From NCBI GenBank assembly GCA_003650185.1, contig QMOF01000006.1:1-22732 (forward strand): DNA of 22,732 bases, in the 5' to 3' direction. Below the pieces are notes generated by a model. That model saw only the letters and a program-made list of their open reading frames with translations. It made no database searches and had not been told where the DNA came from. Every line of letters begins with the position of its first letter. Positions within the stretch are counted from its first letter, which is position 1. This DNA comes from Chloroflexota bacterium. Its GTDB lineage: Bacteria > Chloroflexota > Dehalococcoidia > UBA2247 > RBG-13-53-26. This document shows positions 8,353-15,688 of the stretch, in pieces. The translations under genes were made by a program, and so were the position numbers.

Positions 8353-8402
8353 GGCCAGCCGGATCACGCTGCTCCCGGGACCGTTCCCACGGCTGGCTGG
8401 CC
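8353..8402. repeat. Inverted repeat in the leader of the superoxide dismutase gene
   Basis: Perfect 8-bp arms GGCCAGCC (8353-8360) and GGCTGGCC (8395-8402) enclose a 34-nt loop that itself contains a CCCGGGA palindrome. It sits between the end of the CBS-domain gene and the ribosome-binding site of sod. It may end transcription of the upstream gene or act as a leader structure for sod; there is no U tract. Confidence 0.4.
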
Positions 8403-8416
8403 CGACGTCGTGACTT

Positions 8417-9067
8417 CTAGCACGGGCCGTATTCTCTGGTGCCCACCGAGAAGCCGAGGTCCTTCAGATGAGAGACCACCCGGCCCGGGTCTGCCGCGTC
8501 GATGTGGACGACCAGGTCTCTGGTCGTGCCTTCTGGGGTTTCCAGGGTACAGGCAGACCTTATTCGCACTCCAGCTTTGCTCAGGCACTCAGCCACCTTG
8601 CACATGGACCCTGCGTCGCCGGCCCCGTGTACGATGACGCGTGAGCCATCTTCCCCGATGCCCATCAGGGGATTCAGAATCTTGTAGAAAAAGTCGTTCG
8701 TGGTCACTATGCCTACTACACGGCCGTCTTCGATCACCGGAAGCGAGCCCACCCTCCGGCTCTGCGCGGTGGCTATGGCACATTCGACAGTCGCATCAGG
8801 ACTGATGGTCACCACCTCTCTCTTCATTATTTCTTTTACTGTCATCTTGCTGAGGACATGGCTGAGCTCCCAGCGGGTGAGAGAGATCGCCTGGGACGGA
8901 GCGGCTCGCTCCAGCATGTCTTTGGTGACAATTCCCACCAGCTTGCCCTTGTCGACCACCGGCAGGCGCTCGATTCGATGAAACTCCATGATCTTCCCGG
9001 CTTCGATCATTGGCGTATTGCTGGCTACCGTAATGACGTTGCTGGTCATAATGTCACGTACAAGCAC
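8417..9067 (-). CDS. CBS-domain pair protein with C-terminal ACT-like domain
   Basis: About 216 residues. Two CBS motifs are clear. The first is VRDIMTSNVITVASNTPMIE with RLPVVDKGKLVGIVTKDML. The second is VKEIMKREVVTISPDATVE with SLPVIEDGRVVGIVTTNDF. A C-terminal segment (about 140-216) with VIVHGAGDAGSMCKVAECL and LVVHIDAADPGRVVSHL resembles an ACT regulatory fold, the AcuB-like layout. Such proteins typically bind adenine nucleotides and small ligands and regulate partners. The start is a judgement: ATG at 9079 has no ribosome-binding site, but GGAGGT lies inside that extension 4-5 nt before GTG at 9067, so GTG is preferred. It lies 42 nt after the desulforedoxin gene and 82 nt before sod. 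The target is unknown. Confidence 0.82.
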   Translation of the reverse strand: MLVRDIMTSNVITVASNTPMIEAGKIMEFHRIERLPVVDKGKLVGIVTKDMLERAAPSQAISLTRWELSHVLSKMTVKEIMKREVVTISPDATVECAIATAQSRRVGSLPVIEDGRVVGIVTTNDFFYKILNPLMGIGEDGSRVIVHGAGDAGSMCKVAECLSKAGVRIRSACTLETPEGTTRDLVVHIDAADPGRVVSHLKDLGFSVGTREYGPC

Positions 9068-9109
9068 GGTTACCTCCATGTATATGCTGGTGTCGGCACC
9101 ACTTTCGAG

Positions 9110-9229
9110 TTACGAGCTAACCGATGTCATCTCTTTTCCGCAGCACACCAGAGTTTCCGCACCCACCCTGGTCACTGTCACCTCGTTGCCGCACACGCTG
9201 CAACGGTACCTCTCGCCCGCATTCTTCAC
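9110..9229 (-). CDS. Desulforedoxin-like small iron protein (39 residues)
   Basis: Reading the minus strand from GTG at 9229 to TAA at 9110 gives a 39-residue protein with the desulforedoxin signature. It has C10-x2-C13 (YRCSVCGNEV) and the adjacent pair C29-C30 (ETLVCCGKEM), the four ligands of a distorted FeS4 centre. This domain is either a free homodimeric protein or the N-terminal domain of desulfoferrodoxin; here no superoxide reductase domain follows. The frame is blocked by TGA shortly upstream, so GTG is the first possible start; AGGAGG lies 12 nt before it. The gene is easily missed for its size. It sits between the rubrerythrin remnant and the CBS gene in the same direction, consistent with a small electron carrier for the redox-defence proteins (inference). 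Confidence 0.82.
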   Translation of the reverse strand: MKNAGERYRCSVCGNEVTVTRVGAETLVCCGKEMTSVSS

Positions 9230-9306
9230 CCCACGTCAGCACCTCCTGTTTTCGCCTGCCAGATGGAGGCTTGCCCGTGCCACCATGGCCGGCAAGGGCG
9301 ACCGGC

Positions 9307-9789
9307 TTACCGCGCAAGGTCGCTCTTCATGTCCCGAAGTTGCCTCAGATGGGACTTCTCTTCGCTGATTATCCTGTCAAGCGTATCGCGGTCAGGCCGG
9401 CGGACAAGCCCTCGCAACTCGGAATAGAAGAGAATGGAGTCCTTCTCCGTACCTATGCCTATCTGAATGGCCTCGGCGTCGCTGCTCACCTTGAGGGCCG
9501 TGTCTCGGGCCACCTGGTCATCGGTGAATACGGATGAGTCGACCAGCGCCTTCAGGTAGTCCTGGTACTCGTCGGTGACCTCCTCGGGTAGGTGATCACC
9601 CTTCAAGGAGCCGAGCATCCTCTGGAAGGTGTCGATGTGTTCTCTCTCCTTGTCAGCAAGCTACCGGTAGGCGCTGGTGCCTTTCAGCCCGTGCTTTGAC
9701 TCAGCCAGACCCTCGTAGAAGGCCACCCCGTTCCGCTCGATCCCGAGCGCCACGCCGATGAGCCCGCTGCCGGAAGCGAAGATACCCAT
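9307..9789 (-). pseudogene. Rubrerythrin/ferritin-like diiron protein interrupted by an in-frame TAG
   Basis: From ATG at 9789 (AGGAGG 5 nt upstream) the frame encodes a four-helix ferritin-like protein of about 160 codons. The first helix holds GIERNGVAFYEGLAE. After a TAG at 9661-9663 the same frame continues with LADKEREHIDTFQRML. The C-terminal helix ends in DRIISEEKSHLRQL. The four Glu/ExxH ligand segments of a diiron rubrerythrin fold are therefore all present, but split by one amber codon where an aromatic residue (TAC/TAT) would be expected. The upstream part alone is 42 residues; an internal ATG at 9618 could only yield the second half. There is no rubredoxin domain. It follows the trxB remnant by 13 nt. 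A point nonsense mutation or a sequencing error explains it best. Confidence 0.75.
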
Positions 9790-9802
9790 ACTGTCCTCCT
9801 TG

Positions 9803-10284
9803 CTACAGCCTCTGCAAGTACTTGTGGGCTGCCAGCGCTGCTTTGGCTCCCTCGCCGGCCGCGACCACTATTTGCTTCTTGGGTACGTTGGTGACCTCGC
9901 CTGCCGCGAAAAGCCCTCGCACCTCGGTCTCGCAAGAGCAGGTGAGCACGATCTCACCGGACCGTTCAGTCTCACCAGGTCCCTGACTACCTCCGGGTTG
10001 GGTACCAGTCCTATCTCCACGAAAACGGCCCCGACCTCGATCATCTTTTCCTCGCCGTCCTTTGAGGCCCTAATGGCGATGCTCTCGACGCGATTGGCGC
10101 CGTCCACGCGGGTCACCTCGTGATTGAGGAAGGTGGTCAGGTTGGACGCCCGTTGCGCCTTGTCCACAAGTACCTGGCCGCCGATGTCCTTGCTTGTGAG
10201 CAGCGTGCTCATTCTCTTTCTGGTAGCGTACACAGCCGCCGCCGTTCCTGCGGGACCACCGCCGATTATGGTCAGGTCGTACAC
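9803..10284 (-). pseudogene. trxB: Degraded thioredoxin reductase-like flavoprotein (internal deletion plus frameshift)
   Basis: The start (GTG at 10284 behind a G-rich ribosome-binding site) reads YDLTIIGGGPAGTAAAVYATRK, the FAD-binding loop of the thioredoxin reductase/AhpF family. After KDIGGQ the sequence jumps to a segment belonging to the late NAD-domain region (ASNLTTFLNHEVTRVDG, then VFVEIGLVPNPEVV). About 150 residues are missing, including the redox CxxC and the second dinucleotide loop. Near 9957-9962 one base is missing: the true frame continues with GEIVLTCSCETEVRGLF, then AAGEVTNVPKKQIVVAAGEG and ends LQRL at TAG 9803. About 160 codons remain against roughly 310 in the family. 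It cannot encode a working reductase. Confidence 0.8.
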
Positions 10285-10402
10285 GGTTCCCCCCACCAGA
10301 CCTAGGCTGTCAGTCTATGCATCAGACACTTGCAGCCCACCCCTGTGTTTCAGTGACTCGCCATGACGTACAGCAAGAGGCAGGGAATCGGGATATTGGG
10401 CA

Positions 10403-10873
10403 TCACTTGATCCCGATCTGGACCTTCTTCGGTTTCACTTCGGGTACCTTAGGCAGATTGATCTCCAAGATGCCGTTTTTGTAGCTGGCCTCGACCTTCT
10501 CGGTGTCCACGGCGGCGGGGATGGTAATTGAGCGAGTGAAGCTGCCATAGGCCCTCTCGCAATGGTAGTAGTTCTCCTCTTTGATCTCGGTGTCGGCTTT
10601 CCTCTCCCCTTTGATGGTCAGGGTGTCTCCCACGATTGATATGTCGATGTCTTCCTGCGTCATGCCCGGGAGCTCAGCCCTGATCACGAAACGGTCGTCT
10701 TTCTCGAACATCTCGACGGGGGGCAGCCAACCCCTGCCCGTCGTGGACGGTCTCCACCAGGGGCCCATTGCCCGGTCGAACAAGTCGCCGAGTCGACTTT
10801 CCATATCTTCCAGCTCCCTGAAAGGTCTCCAGGGCCACGTGCCCCACCTTGGTCTCCATCTCTCCATCGTCAT
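10403..10873 (-). CDS. Hsp20-family small heat shock protein
   Basis: The 156-residue protein has a Trp/Arg-rich N-terminal arm (RWRPRWGTWPWRPF), a central alpha-crystallin domain (about 45-140; VIRAELPGMTQEDIDISI and the SYKNGILEINLPK motif) and a C-terminal I-x-I motif (VQIGIK). Such proteins are ATP-independent holdases that form oligomers and bind unfolding proteins. GGAGGT lies 7 nt before ATG 10873; a GTG three codons earlier overlaps that site and is less likely. It sits upstream of the redox-defence genes and downstream of the DJ-1/PfpI gene on the same strand, which fits a general stress locus. Confidence 0.93.
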   Translation of the reverse strand: MTMERWRPRWGTWPWRPFRELEDMESRLGDLFDRAMGPWWRPSTTGRGWLPPVEMFEKDDRFVIRAELPGMTQEDIDISIVGDTLTIKGERKADTEIKEENYYHCERAYGSFTRSITIPAAVDTEKVEASYKNGILEINLPKVPEVKPKKVQIGIK

Positions 10874-10974
10874 AGTTGTCACCTCCTCACCTTATTTGGC
10901 TCAACATGGTCGGGCTGCCGGTCCTGACGCGCAGCCGACCTGCACCGTTGCCTCATGCCTTTGTTGCAGCCTGC

Positions 10975-11550
10975 TCAGTGTGCCACGCTGCCTGGGCTTT
11001 CGTGCGCCTCGTCAGCTCGCTCCCTGTCTGCTGCTTGCAGGGCCTCAATTATTGCCTGGTTGAACCTGGGCAGGTCAGCCGGTTTGCGCGCGGTAATGAG
11101 GTTGCCATCACACACCACCGGCTGATCGACCCACTCCGCGCCAGCGTTCCTGAGATCGACAGCCACCGACTGCCAGGAGGTGACGCGGCGATCTCTGAGT
11201 ATGTCGGCGGAGATGAGAAGCTGTGGGCCGTGACAGATAGCAGCCACTACCTTACCCGCTTGGGACGCCTTTCGTACCAGGTCTATCATCGGCTGGTGGA
11301 GGCGCATCTTGTCTGGTGCGTAGCCTCCGGGGATTATGACGGCGTCAAAATCATCGGCGTTGACTTCGTCCGCGATGGCATCGGGTCTGACCACTGTCTG
11401 TCCTCGCTTGCCGTGGTAGCTGTCCCGAGAGCCGCTACCCACGATTCTCACCCTGACCCCGGCGTCTTTCATGGCTCTCAATGGCTCCACAAGCTCGGAG
11501 TCCTCGAATCCTTCTTCGGCCAGGATGATGACCTGTTTCCCATCGAGCAT
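10975..11550 (-). CDS. DJ-1/PfpI family protein
   Basis: The 191-residue product belongs to the DJ-1/PfpI superfamily. VIILAEEGFEDSEL at 7-20 carries the conserved Glu, and the nucleophile elbow AICHGPQLL has C106 followed by H107. IIPGGYAPDKMR is the typical loop before it. Members have been described as intracellular cysteine peptidases, glyoxalases/deglycases and stress proteins; the exact activity is not predictable. ATG at 11550 is chosen because AAGGAG lies about 9 nt before it and family similarity starts there. The open frame continues upstream through a repeat element and that part is low-complexity. Context with Hsp20 suggests stress protection. Confidence 0.9.
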   Translation of the reverse strand: MLDGKQVIILAEEGFEDSELVEPLRAMKDAGVRVRIVGSGSRDSYHGKRGQTVVRPDAIADEVNADDFDAVIIPGGYAPDKMRLHQPMIDLVRKASQAGKVVAAICHGPQLLISADILRDRRVTSWQSVAVDLRNAGAEWVDQPVVCDGNLITARKPADLPRFNQAIIEALQAADRERADEAHESPGSVAH

Positions 11551-11632
11551 TTCCTCGCTCTCCTTGTCTACTCCCCTCGCTACTGCCTGGCTTTGTGCAC
11601 CGATGGCCAAAAGTCCCTGCTGCGGTTGAGGG

Positions 11633-11741
11633 GCAGGCAGGCTAGCGCGGGAAGGAGCAAAGCTGGGGGGTTGGGGACTTCGCTCCCACGCCGCGAAGCG
11701 AGGCCAAAAGGGCACAAAAACCTCTTTTCTAGCCTGCCTGC
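11633..11741. repeat. 109-bp element with perfect 13-bp terminal inverted repeats
   Basis: GCAGGCAGGCTAG (11633-11645) is repeated inverted at 11729-11741 with no mismatch, bounding 83 nt that contain a second small inverted repeat (CTTCGC/GCGAAG). It lies between the RAM-like and DJ-1/PfpI genes. The structure resembles a miniature inverted-repeat element or a large leader hairpin. No transposase is present, and no flanking target duplication was recognised. Confidence 0.5.
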
Positions 11742-11766
11742 TTGGAGGCCTGTTCAATCTTCCGGG

Positions 11767-12051
11767 CTACTTCCTCCTTCGCTCGGCTGCTCCGGAGAAA
11801 GGCCGGGCAGTCATCTCCCTGCAAACCGGCAGCAAGTACACACGGTTGACTGAGGATTGCACTGCCTGGAAAGCCTGGGTGATAAGCTGCGCCAGCTTCA
11901 TTCGCTCAGGTGCCTCCAGTATGACCACCACATCAGGAGGTCCGTCTACCAGGTCGGCCCCGACGACACCGGCCTCGCCTCTAAGCGTTTCGGCAGCCTG
12001 TTGAGACTTGTCTTGCGCCACGTCGAGGAGAACATAAGACCGCGACGTCAT
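11767..12051 (-). CDS. Stand-alone AsnC/Lrp-type ligand-binding (RAM) domain-like protein
   Basis: This 94-residue protein has no helix-turn-helix. Residues about 5-70 follow the beta-alpha-beta-beta-alpha-beta pattern of the RAM domain found at the C-terminus of Lrp/AsnC regulators. It opens YVLLDVAQDKSQQAAETL, continues GVVGADLVDGPPDVVVILEA, and ends in a helix and strand reading VNRVYLLPV. Stand-alone RAM proteins bind amino acids or act as small oligomeric modulators. The last 20 residues are basic and unlike the family. AGAGGA lies about 11 nt upstream of the ATG. The next gene downstream (DJ-1/PfpI) is 216 nt away across a repeat element. Function is unknown. Confidence 0.62.
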   Translation of the reverse strand: MTSRSYVLLDVAQDKSQQAAETLRGEAGVVGADLVDGPPDVVVILEAPERMKLAQLITQAFQAVQSSVNRVYLLPVCREMTARPFSGAAERRRK

Positions 12052-12624
12052 CGCTCAGTATCCTCTTGTTTCCGGCTGCTCCACTGTTCACAGTCGTCCT
12101 TGCCGCAATCCTGTCGAGAAGCCTTGATGATCGTCTCCAATACTGGATGATAGGCAGCTAGCAATGAAGAAGTCATAACGCTGGATGCAAAAACGTTGAA
12201 AAGTTGTGTCATCTAGCGTGTGTCCCTACCCGGGCCCGCGTAACTGGGCGACGGATGTCCAGCCGCTGTTGCGCTGTGGTGAAAATGTCAGGGCTGGTTG
12301 TTTAGTGAGCCTGATCAGCCGTGGTCATGAATAGCCTTGTGCTGGTGGGGTGTCAGGTCCCCGAGTTGACACCCCACCAGATATGGTCTGTGTCAGTGTG
12401 TCAGTTGCTCCTACCAAGGGTGGGGTACTCTGCAGAAGGCATGTTCCGTGGTCTCACTGCTACGAAAGTGCGGGTTGGGTAAGATGAAGTGTTACGTTGT
12501 AACCGAGTCTTTGCGTGGGTGTCGAGTGGGCCCCCGACCCGAAGCCTTTCCACCCCGACGATCAGGCGACGAGGCCGTCGGCTCGGGAAGTCCACTGCCT
12601 GCCCACCCTCCTCCGGTTAGTTCG
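12052..12624. other. 573-nt intergenic region without a convincing gene
   Basis: Neither strand shows a frame with recognisable protein character between topA and the RAM-like gene. It contains the perfect palindrome described separately (12342-12380). Short open frames have arginine-rich compositions typical of non-coding GC-rich DNA. No tRNA or known structured RNA was recognised. Confidence 0.5.
12342..12380. repeat. Perfect 14-bp inverted repeat (hairpin with 11-nt loop)
   Basis: CTGGTGGGGTGTCA (12342-12355) pairs exactly with TGACACCCCACCAG (12367-12380) around a GGTCCCCGAGT loop. There is no T tract, and it stands about 245 bp from topA and 290 bp from the RAM-like gene, so it is not an obvious terminator. 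Its GTGTCAGGTCC...GACACC pattern resembles hairpins associated with IS200-like/REP tyrosine transposases, an impression that was not tested. Confidence 0.6.
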
Positions 12625-14541
12625 TCAAGCGGGTTGATACGCCTCCGCTTTGGTCTTGAGCGACCTGGTCGTCCTGCACTTGGGGAAACCGCTACAGGCC
12701 ATGAACTTGCCGTAGCGCCCGTTCCTTATTACCATTGGCTTGCCGCACTCAGGGCAGACCTCGTCCGTAGGTTCGTCAGGCTGCTTTATCTTGACCATGT
12801 TGGCGCTCGCCTGCTTCAGAGTCTGCTCGAACGGGATATAGAACTCCCGTATCGCACCTGTCCAGTCGCGCTGGCCCCGCGCTATCTCGTCCAGTTGTGC
12901 TTCCATGTGGGCAGTGAACCCTACATCCACGATGTCGGGGAAGTGCTCCGTGAGCAGGTCGCTGACGAGCATGCCGAGCTCCAGGGGGTAGAACCGCCCG
13001 TCCCTCTTCCTGTCCACATATCCCCGGCGGCGCAGCGTGGAGATGATGGGCGCATAGGTGCTGGGGCGGCCAATGCCCCTCTCCTCGAGCGCTTTCACCA
13101 GAGTGGCCACATTGTAGCGTGGTGGCGGCTGGGTGAAATGCTGCTCCGGAAACACCTCCAGCAGGCGCAGTTGCTCACCTTCGTCCAAGGGGGGCAGGCT
13201 GGTCCGTCCCTCTTCCTCTCCTCCGGCCTCGTCCTTCCCCTCGCTGTACAGGACCATGAATCCGGGGAAGCGCAACACCGACCCGGTAGCTTTCAGTGCA
13301 TATATGTCCCCATCTTGCGCTGCTCTTGCCTCTATATCCACATTGGTGGTGTCGAAGACGGCAGCGGCCATCTGGCTAGCTACCATGCGTTCCCATATGA
13401 GCTGGTACAGCCTGGCCTGGTCAGAGGTAAGGTATGGCTTGACCATGTCCGGCTCCCGCGCTACCTTCGTGGGACGGATGGCCTCGTGTGCCTCCTGGGC
13501 GCCCTTGACCTTCTTGGCCGAGGCCCGCGGCTTGGCTGGCAGGAAATCATTCCCATACTTCGTAGCTATGTAGTCGCGCGTCTCCTCCACCGCTGACTCG
13601 GCCACCCTGGTGGAGTCGGTGCGCATGTAGGTAATGAGGCCGACTTCGCCCTCTTCGCCTACGGGCAGTCCCTCGTAGAGCTGCTGTGCTGTGGCCATGG
13701 TCCGGTCTGCAGTGAAGTGTAGCTTGCGCCAGGCTTCCTGCTGCAAGGTGCTGGTGATGAAGGGCGGTTGAGGCTGCCTGCTGACCTTTTTCCGCTTTAT
13801 CCCGGTGACGAAGTACTCGGCGCTCTTCAAGCGGTCAGCAATTGGCTCTGCTTCCGCCTGGCACCCGATCTTCAGCTTGCTAGCCTTGCCCTTGATCGAG
13901 GCAAGCCTGGCCTTGAAAGTGGGAGCCTTCTTTGCCCCGGTGACCTTGCTCAGCTCCACTTCGATGGTCCAGTACTCCTCCGGAACGAAGCTCTGGATAT
14001 CCCTTTCCCGCTCCACTATCATCCTCAGGGCTACCGACTGCACCCGGCCAGCGGAGAGCCTTCCCCTGACCTTCCGCCAGAGCAGGGGGCTGATCTTGTA
14101 GCCTACTAACCGGTCCAGTACGCGCCTAGCTTGCTGAGCGTTGACCAGGTTCATGTCGATCTGCCGCGGATGGTGAAAGGCCTCTTTGATGGCCGTATCG
14201 GTGATCTCGTGGAACACCACCCGGTGCGTCCTCTGCTCGTCCAGATGGGCCGCCTTGACCAGGTGCCAGGAGATTGCCTCTCCTTCACGGTCGGGATCCG
14301 TGGCCAGGTAGACGGCCTTGGCCTTGGCCGCAGCGTCCTTCAGGCTCTTGACCACTGCCCTCTTACCCTTTGGGACGACGTACCTGGGGGCGAAGTCGTT
14401 GTTTGGATTGACGCCCAGACTCTTCTGCGGCAGGTCTCGCACGTGCCCCACCGATGCCTTGATACTGTACCCCTTGCCCAGTATCTTTCCCAGGGTGCGC
14501 GCCTTAGCCGGTGACTCGACTATAACCAGTTTGGCTGTCAT
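12625..14541 (-). CDS. topA: DNA topoisomerase I (type IA)
   Basis: The 638-residue enzyme relaxes negative supercoils through a 5'-phosphotyrosine intermediate. The N-terminal Toprim domain shows KLVIVESPAKARTL with the catalytic Glu (E9) and the D82-x-D84-x-E86-G motif. The active-site tyrosine is Y305 in GLITYMRTDSTR. The C-terminus carries only one four-cysteine zinc ribbon (C596-x2-C599...C616-x5-C622), so it is much shorter than the E. coli enzyme, which has several such domains; short forms are common outside Proteobacteria. The ATG has a weak ribosome-binding site. It lies 52 nt downstream of dprA, a frequent pairing in bacteria, and is probably cotranscribed with it. Confidence 0.95.
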   Translation of the reverse strand: MTAKLVIVESPAKARTLGKILGKGYSIKASVGHVRDLPQKSLGVNPNNDFAPRYVVPKGKRAVVKSLKDAAAKAKAVYLATDPDREGEAISWHLVKAAHLDEQRTHRVVFHEITDTAIKEAFHHPRQIDMNLVNAQQARRVLDRLVGYKISPLLWRKVRGRLSAGRVQSVALRMIVERERDIQSFVPEEYWTIEVELSKVTGAKKAPTFKARLASIKGKASKLKIGCQAEAEPIADRLKSAEYFVTGIKRKKVSRQPQPPFITSTLQQEAWRKLHFTADRTMATAQQLYEGLPVGEEGEVGLITYMRTDSTRVAESAVEETRDYIATKYGNDFLPAKPRASAKKVKGAQEAHEAIRPTKVAREPDMVKPYLTSDQARLYQLIWERMVASQMAAAVFDTTNVDIEARAAQDGDIYALKATGSVLRFPGFMVLYSEGKDEAGGEEEGRTSLPPLDEGEQLRLLEVFPEQHFTQPPPRYNVATLVKALEERGIGRPSTYAPIISTLRRRGYVDRKRDGRFYPLELGMLVSDLLTEHFPDIVDVGFTAHMEAQLDEIARGQRDWTGAIREFYIPFEQTLKQASANMVKIKQPDEPTDEVCPECGKPMVIRNGRYGKFMACSGFPKCRTTRSLKTKAEAYQPA

Positions 14542-14593
14542 CTTCTGTTAAACAAAGCTCCAGGTTCTCGAATGCCTGGCTGCTGAAGGCCAT

Positions 14594-15688
14594 TCAGGTG
14601 CGCACGTAGCTCATGCTGCCCACCTGCTTTGCCAGCCCCTTCAGCTCCAGCACTGCCAGGACGCTGCTTACTGTCGCTATAGGAAGACCGCTATTGCGGC
14701 ACACGTCATCGATGTGTATGGCCTCCCTGGAGAGGTAGCCCAGCAACTGTGACTCCGTGTCTGTGGTATCGGCTGCGGCAGTCAAGTCCGTCATTTCCAG
14801 TTGCCGGGCGCCCATTGTGAGGTTCAGTTCCTCAAGTATGTCGGCAGCATGATTGACCAGCTTCGCCCCTTCCTGGATGAGCCGATTGGTGCCTTTGCTG
14901 GCCGGAGAGAAGATGCTGCCCGGGATAGCAAAGACGTCCCGGTTCTGCTCCACCGCCCAGTGAGCCGTGCTCAGGGCGCCGCTTTTCTCGCCTGCCTCGA
15001 TCACCAGCACACCGAGGCTCATGCCGCTGATGATGCGGTTCCGCTGCGGGAAGTGCTCCGCCTTGGGCCTGGTGCCCAGGGGAAACTCGCTCACCAGTGC
15101 GCCGTGCTCCATGATCTGCCGGGCCAGAGCCACGTGGTCGCTCGGGTAGACCATATCCAGCCCGCAGCCGGCCACGGCAATGGTGCGTCCGTCCGCCTGC
15201 ATGGCGGCGCGATGCGCAATGGCGTCGATGCCCTTGGCCAGCCCGCTGACGACGGTAACCTTGCTGCGGGCCAGGTCTGCTACGATTTCCTCGGCAACCT
15301 GCCGTCCGTAAACGGACGCGCGGCGTGTGCCGACCACGGCGAGAGACCACTCGTCTTCGGGAAGCAGGGTGCCCCTGACATAGAGGACTGGCGGGTAGTC
15401 GTATATCTCCGCCAGCCGTCGCGGGTATTCGGCATCGCCGGATGTAATCGCGGCTACTCCGTAGCGCTTCAGCTTGTCCACTTCCTCTTCCAGTGAGATG
15501 CCGTTGCGCAGGCTGACAATCGCCTCCGTCGACCTGGCATCGAGGCCGGTTGCCTTGAGTTCACCGGCTGAAGCATGCCATGCCCTCTCCAGGTTACCGA
15601 AGTATGCCTCCAGCAGGGAAAGCCGTATCCGTCCGATTCCCGGAATCAGGCTGAAACCGACCCAGTACCTGGCTTCGTTCACGTCCAT
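14594..15688 (-). CDS. dprA: DNA-processing protein DprA (Smf)
   Basis: This 364-residue protein binds single-stranded DNA and loads RecA during natural transformation; it is also widespread in bacteria not known to be competent. The N-terminal helical region (HhH/SAM-like, about 1-80) starts RYWVGFSLIPGIGRIRL. The extended Rossmann fold (about 100-290) shows VVGTRRASVYGRQVAEE, VVSGLAKGIDAIAHRAAM, AGCGLDMVYPSDH, FPQRNRIISGMS and AGEKSGALSTAHWA. The last 60 residues form the C-terminal winged-helix domain (DVCRNSGLPIATVSSVLAVL). No strong ribosome-binding site precedes the ATG. A plausible promoter lies 75-100 nt upstream. topA follows at 52 nt. Confidence 0.95.
   Translation of the reverse strand: MDVNEARYWVGFSLIPGIGRIRLSLLEAYFGNLERAWHASAGELKATGLDARSTEAIVSLRNGISLEEEVDKLKRYGVAAITSGDAEYPRRLAEIYDYPPVLYVRGTLLPEDEWSLAVVGTRRASVYGRQVAEEIVADLARSKVTVVSGLAKGIDAIAHRAAMQADGRTIAVAGCGLDMVYPSDHVALARQIMEHGALVSEFPLGTRPKAEHFPQRNRIISGMSLGVLVIEAGEKSGALSTAHWAVEQNRDVFAIPGSIFSPASKGTNRLIQEGAKLVNHAADILEELNLTMGARQLEMTDLTAAADTTDTESQLLGYLSREAIHIDDVCRNSGLPIATVSSVLAVLELKGLAKQVGSMSYVRT

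Noticed and set aside
9307..9618. A separate short gene starting at the internal ATG 9618
   Set aside because: The upstream frame clearly encodes the first half of the same ferritin-like domain, interrupted only by TAG, and no ribosome-binding site favours ATG 9618.
9661..9663. UAG as pyrrolysine in rubrerythrin
   Set aside because: Pyrrolysine is known mainly from methylamine methyltransferases, and nothing in the window encodes its machinery.
11551..11757. N-terminal extension of the DJ-1/PfpI protein
   Set aside because: It runs through the 13-bp inverted-repeat element and is low-complexity Pro/Ser/Arg; the start at 11550 has a ribosome-binding site and matches the family.
12401..12595. 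64-codon minus-strand open frame between topA and the RAM-like gene
   Set aside because: Arg-rich composition, no recognisable domain and no ribosome-binding site.
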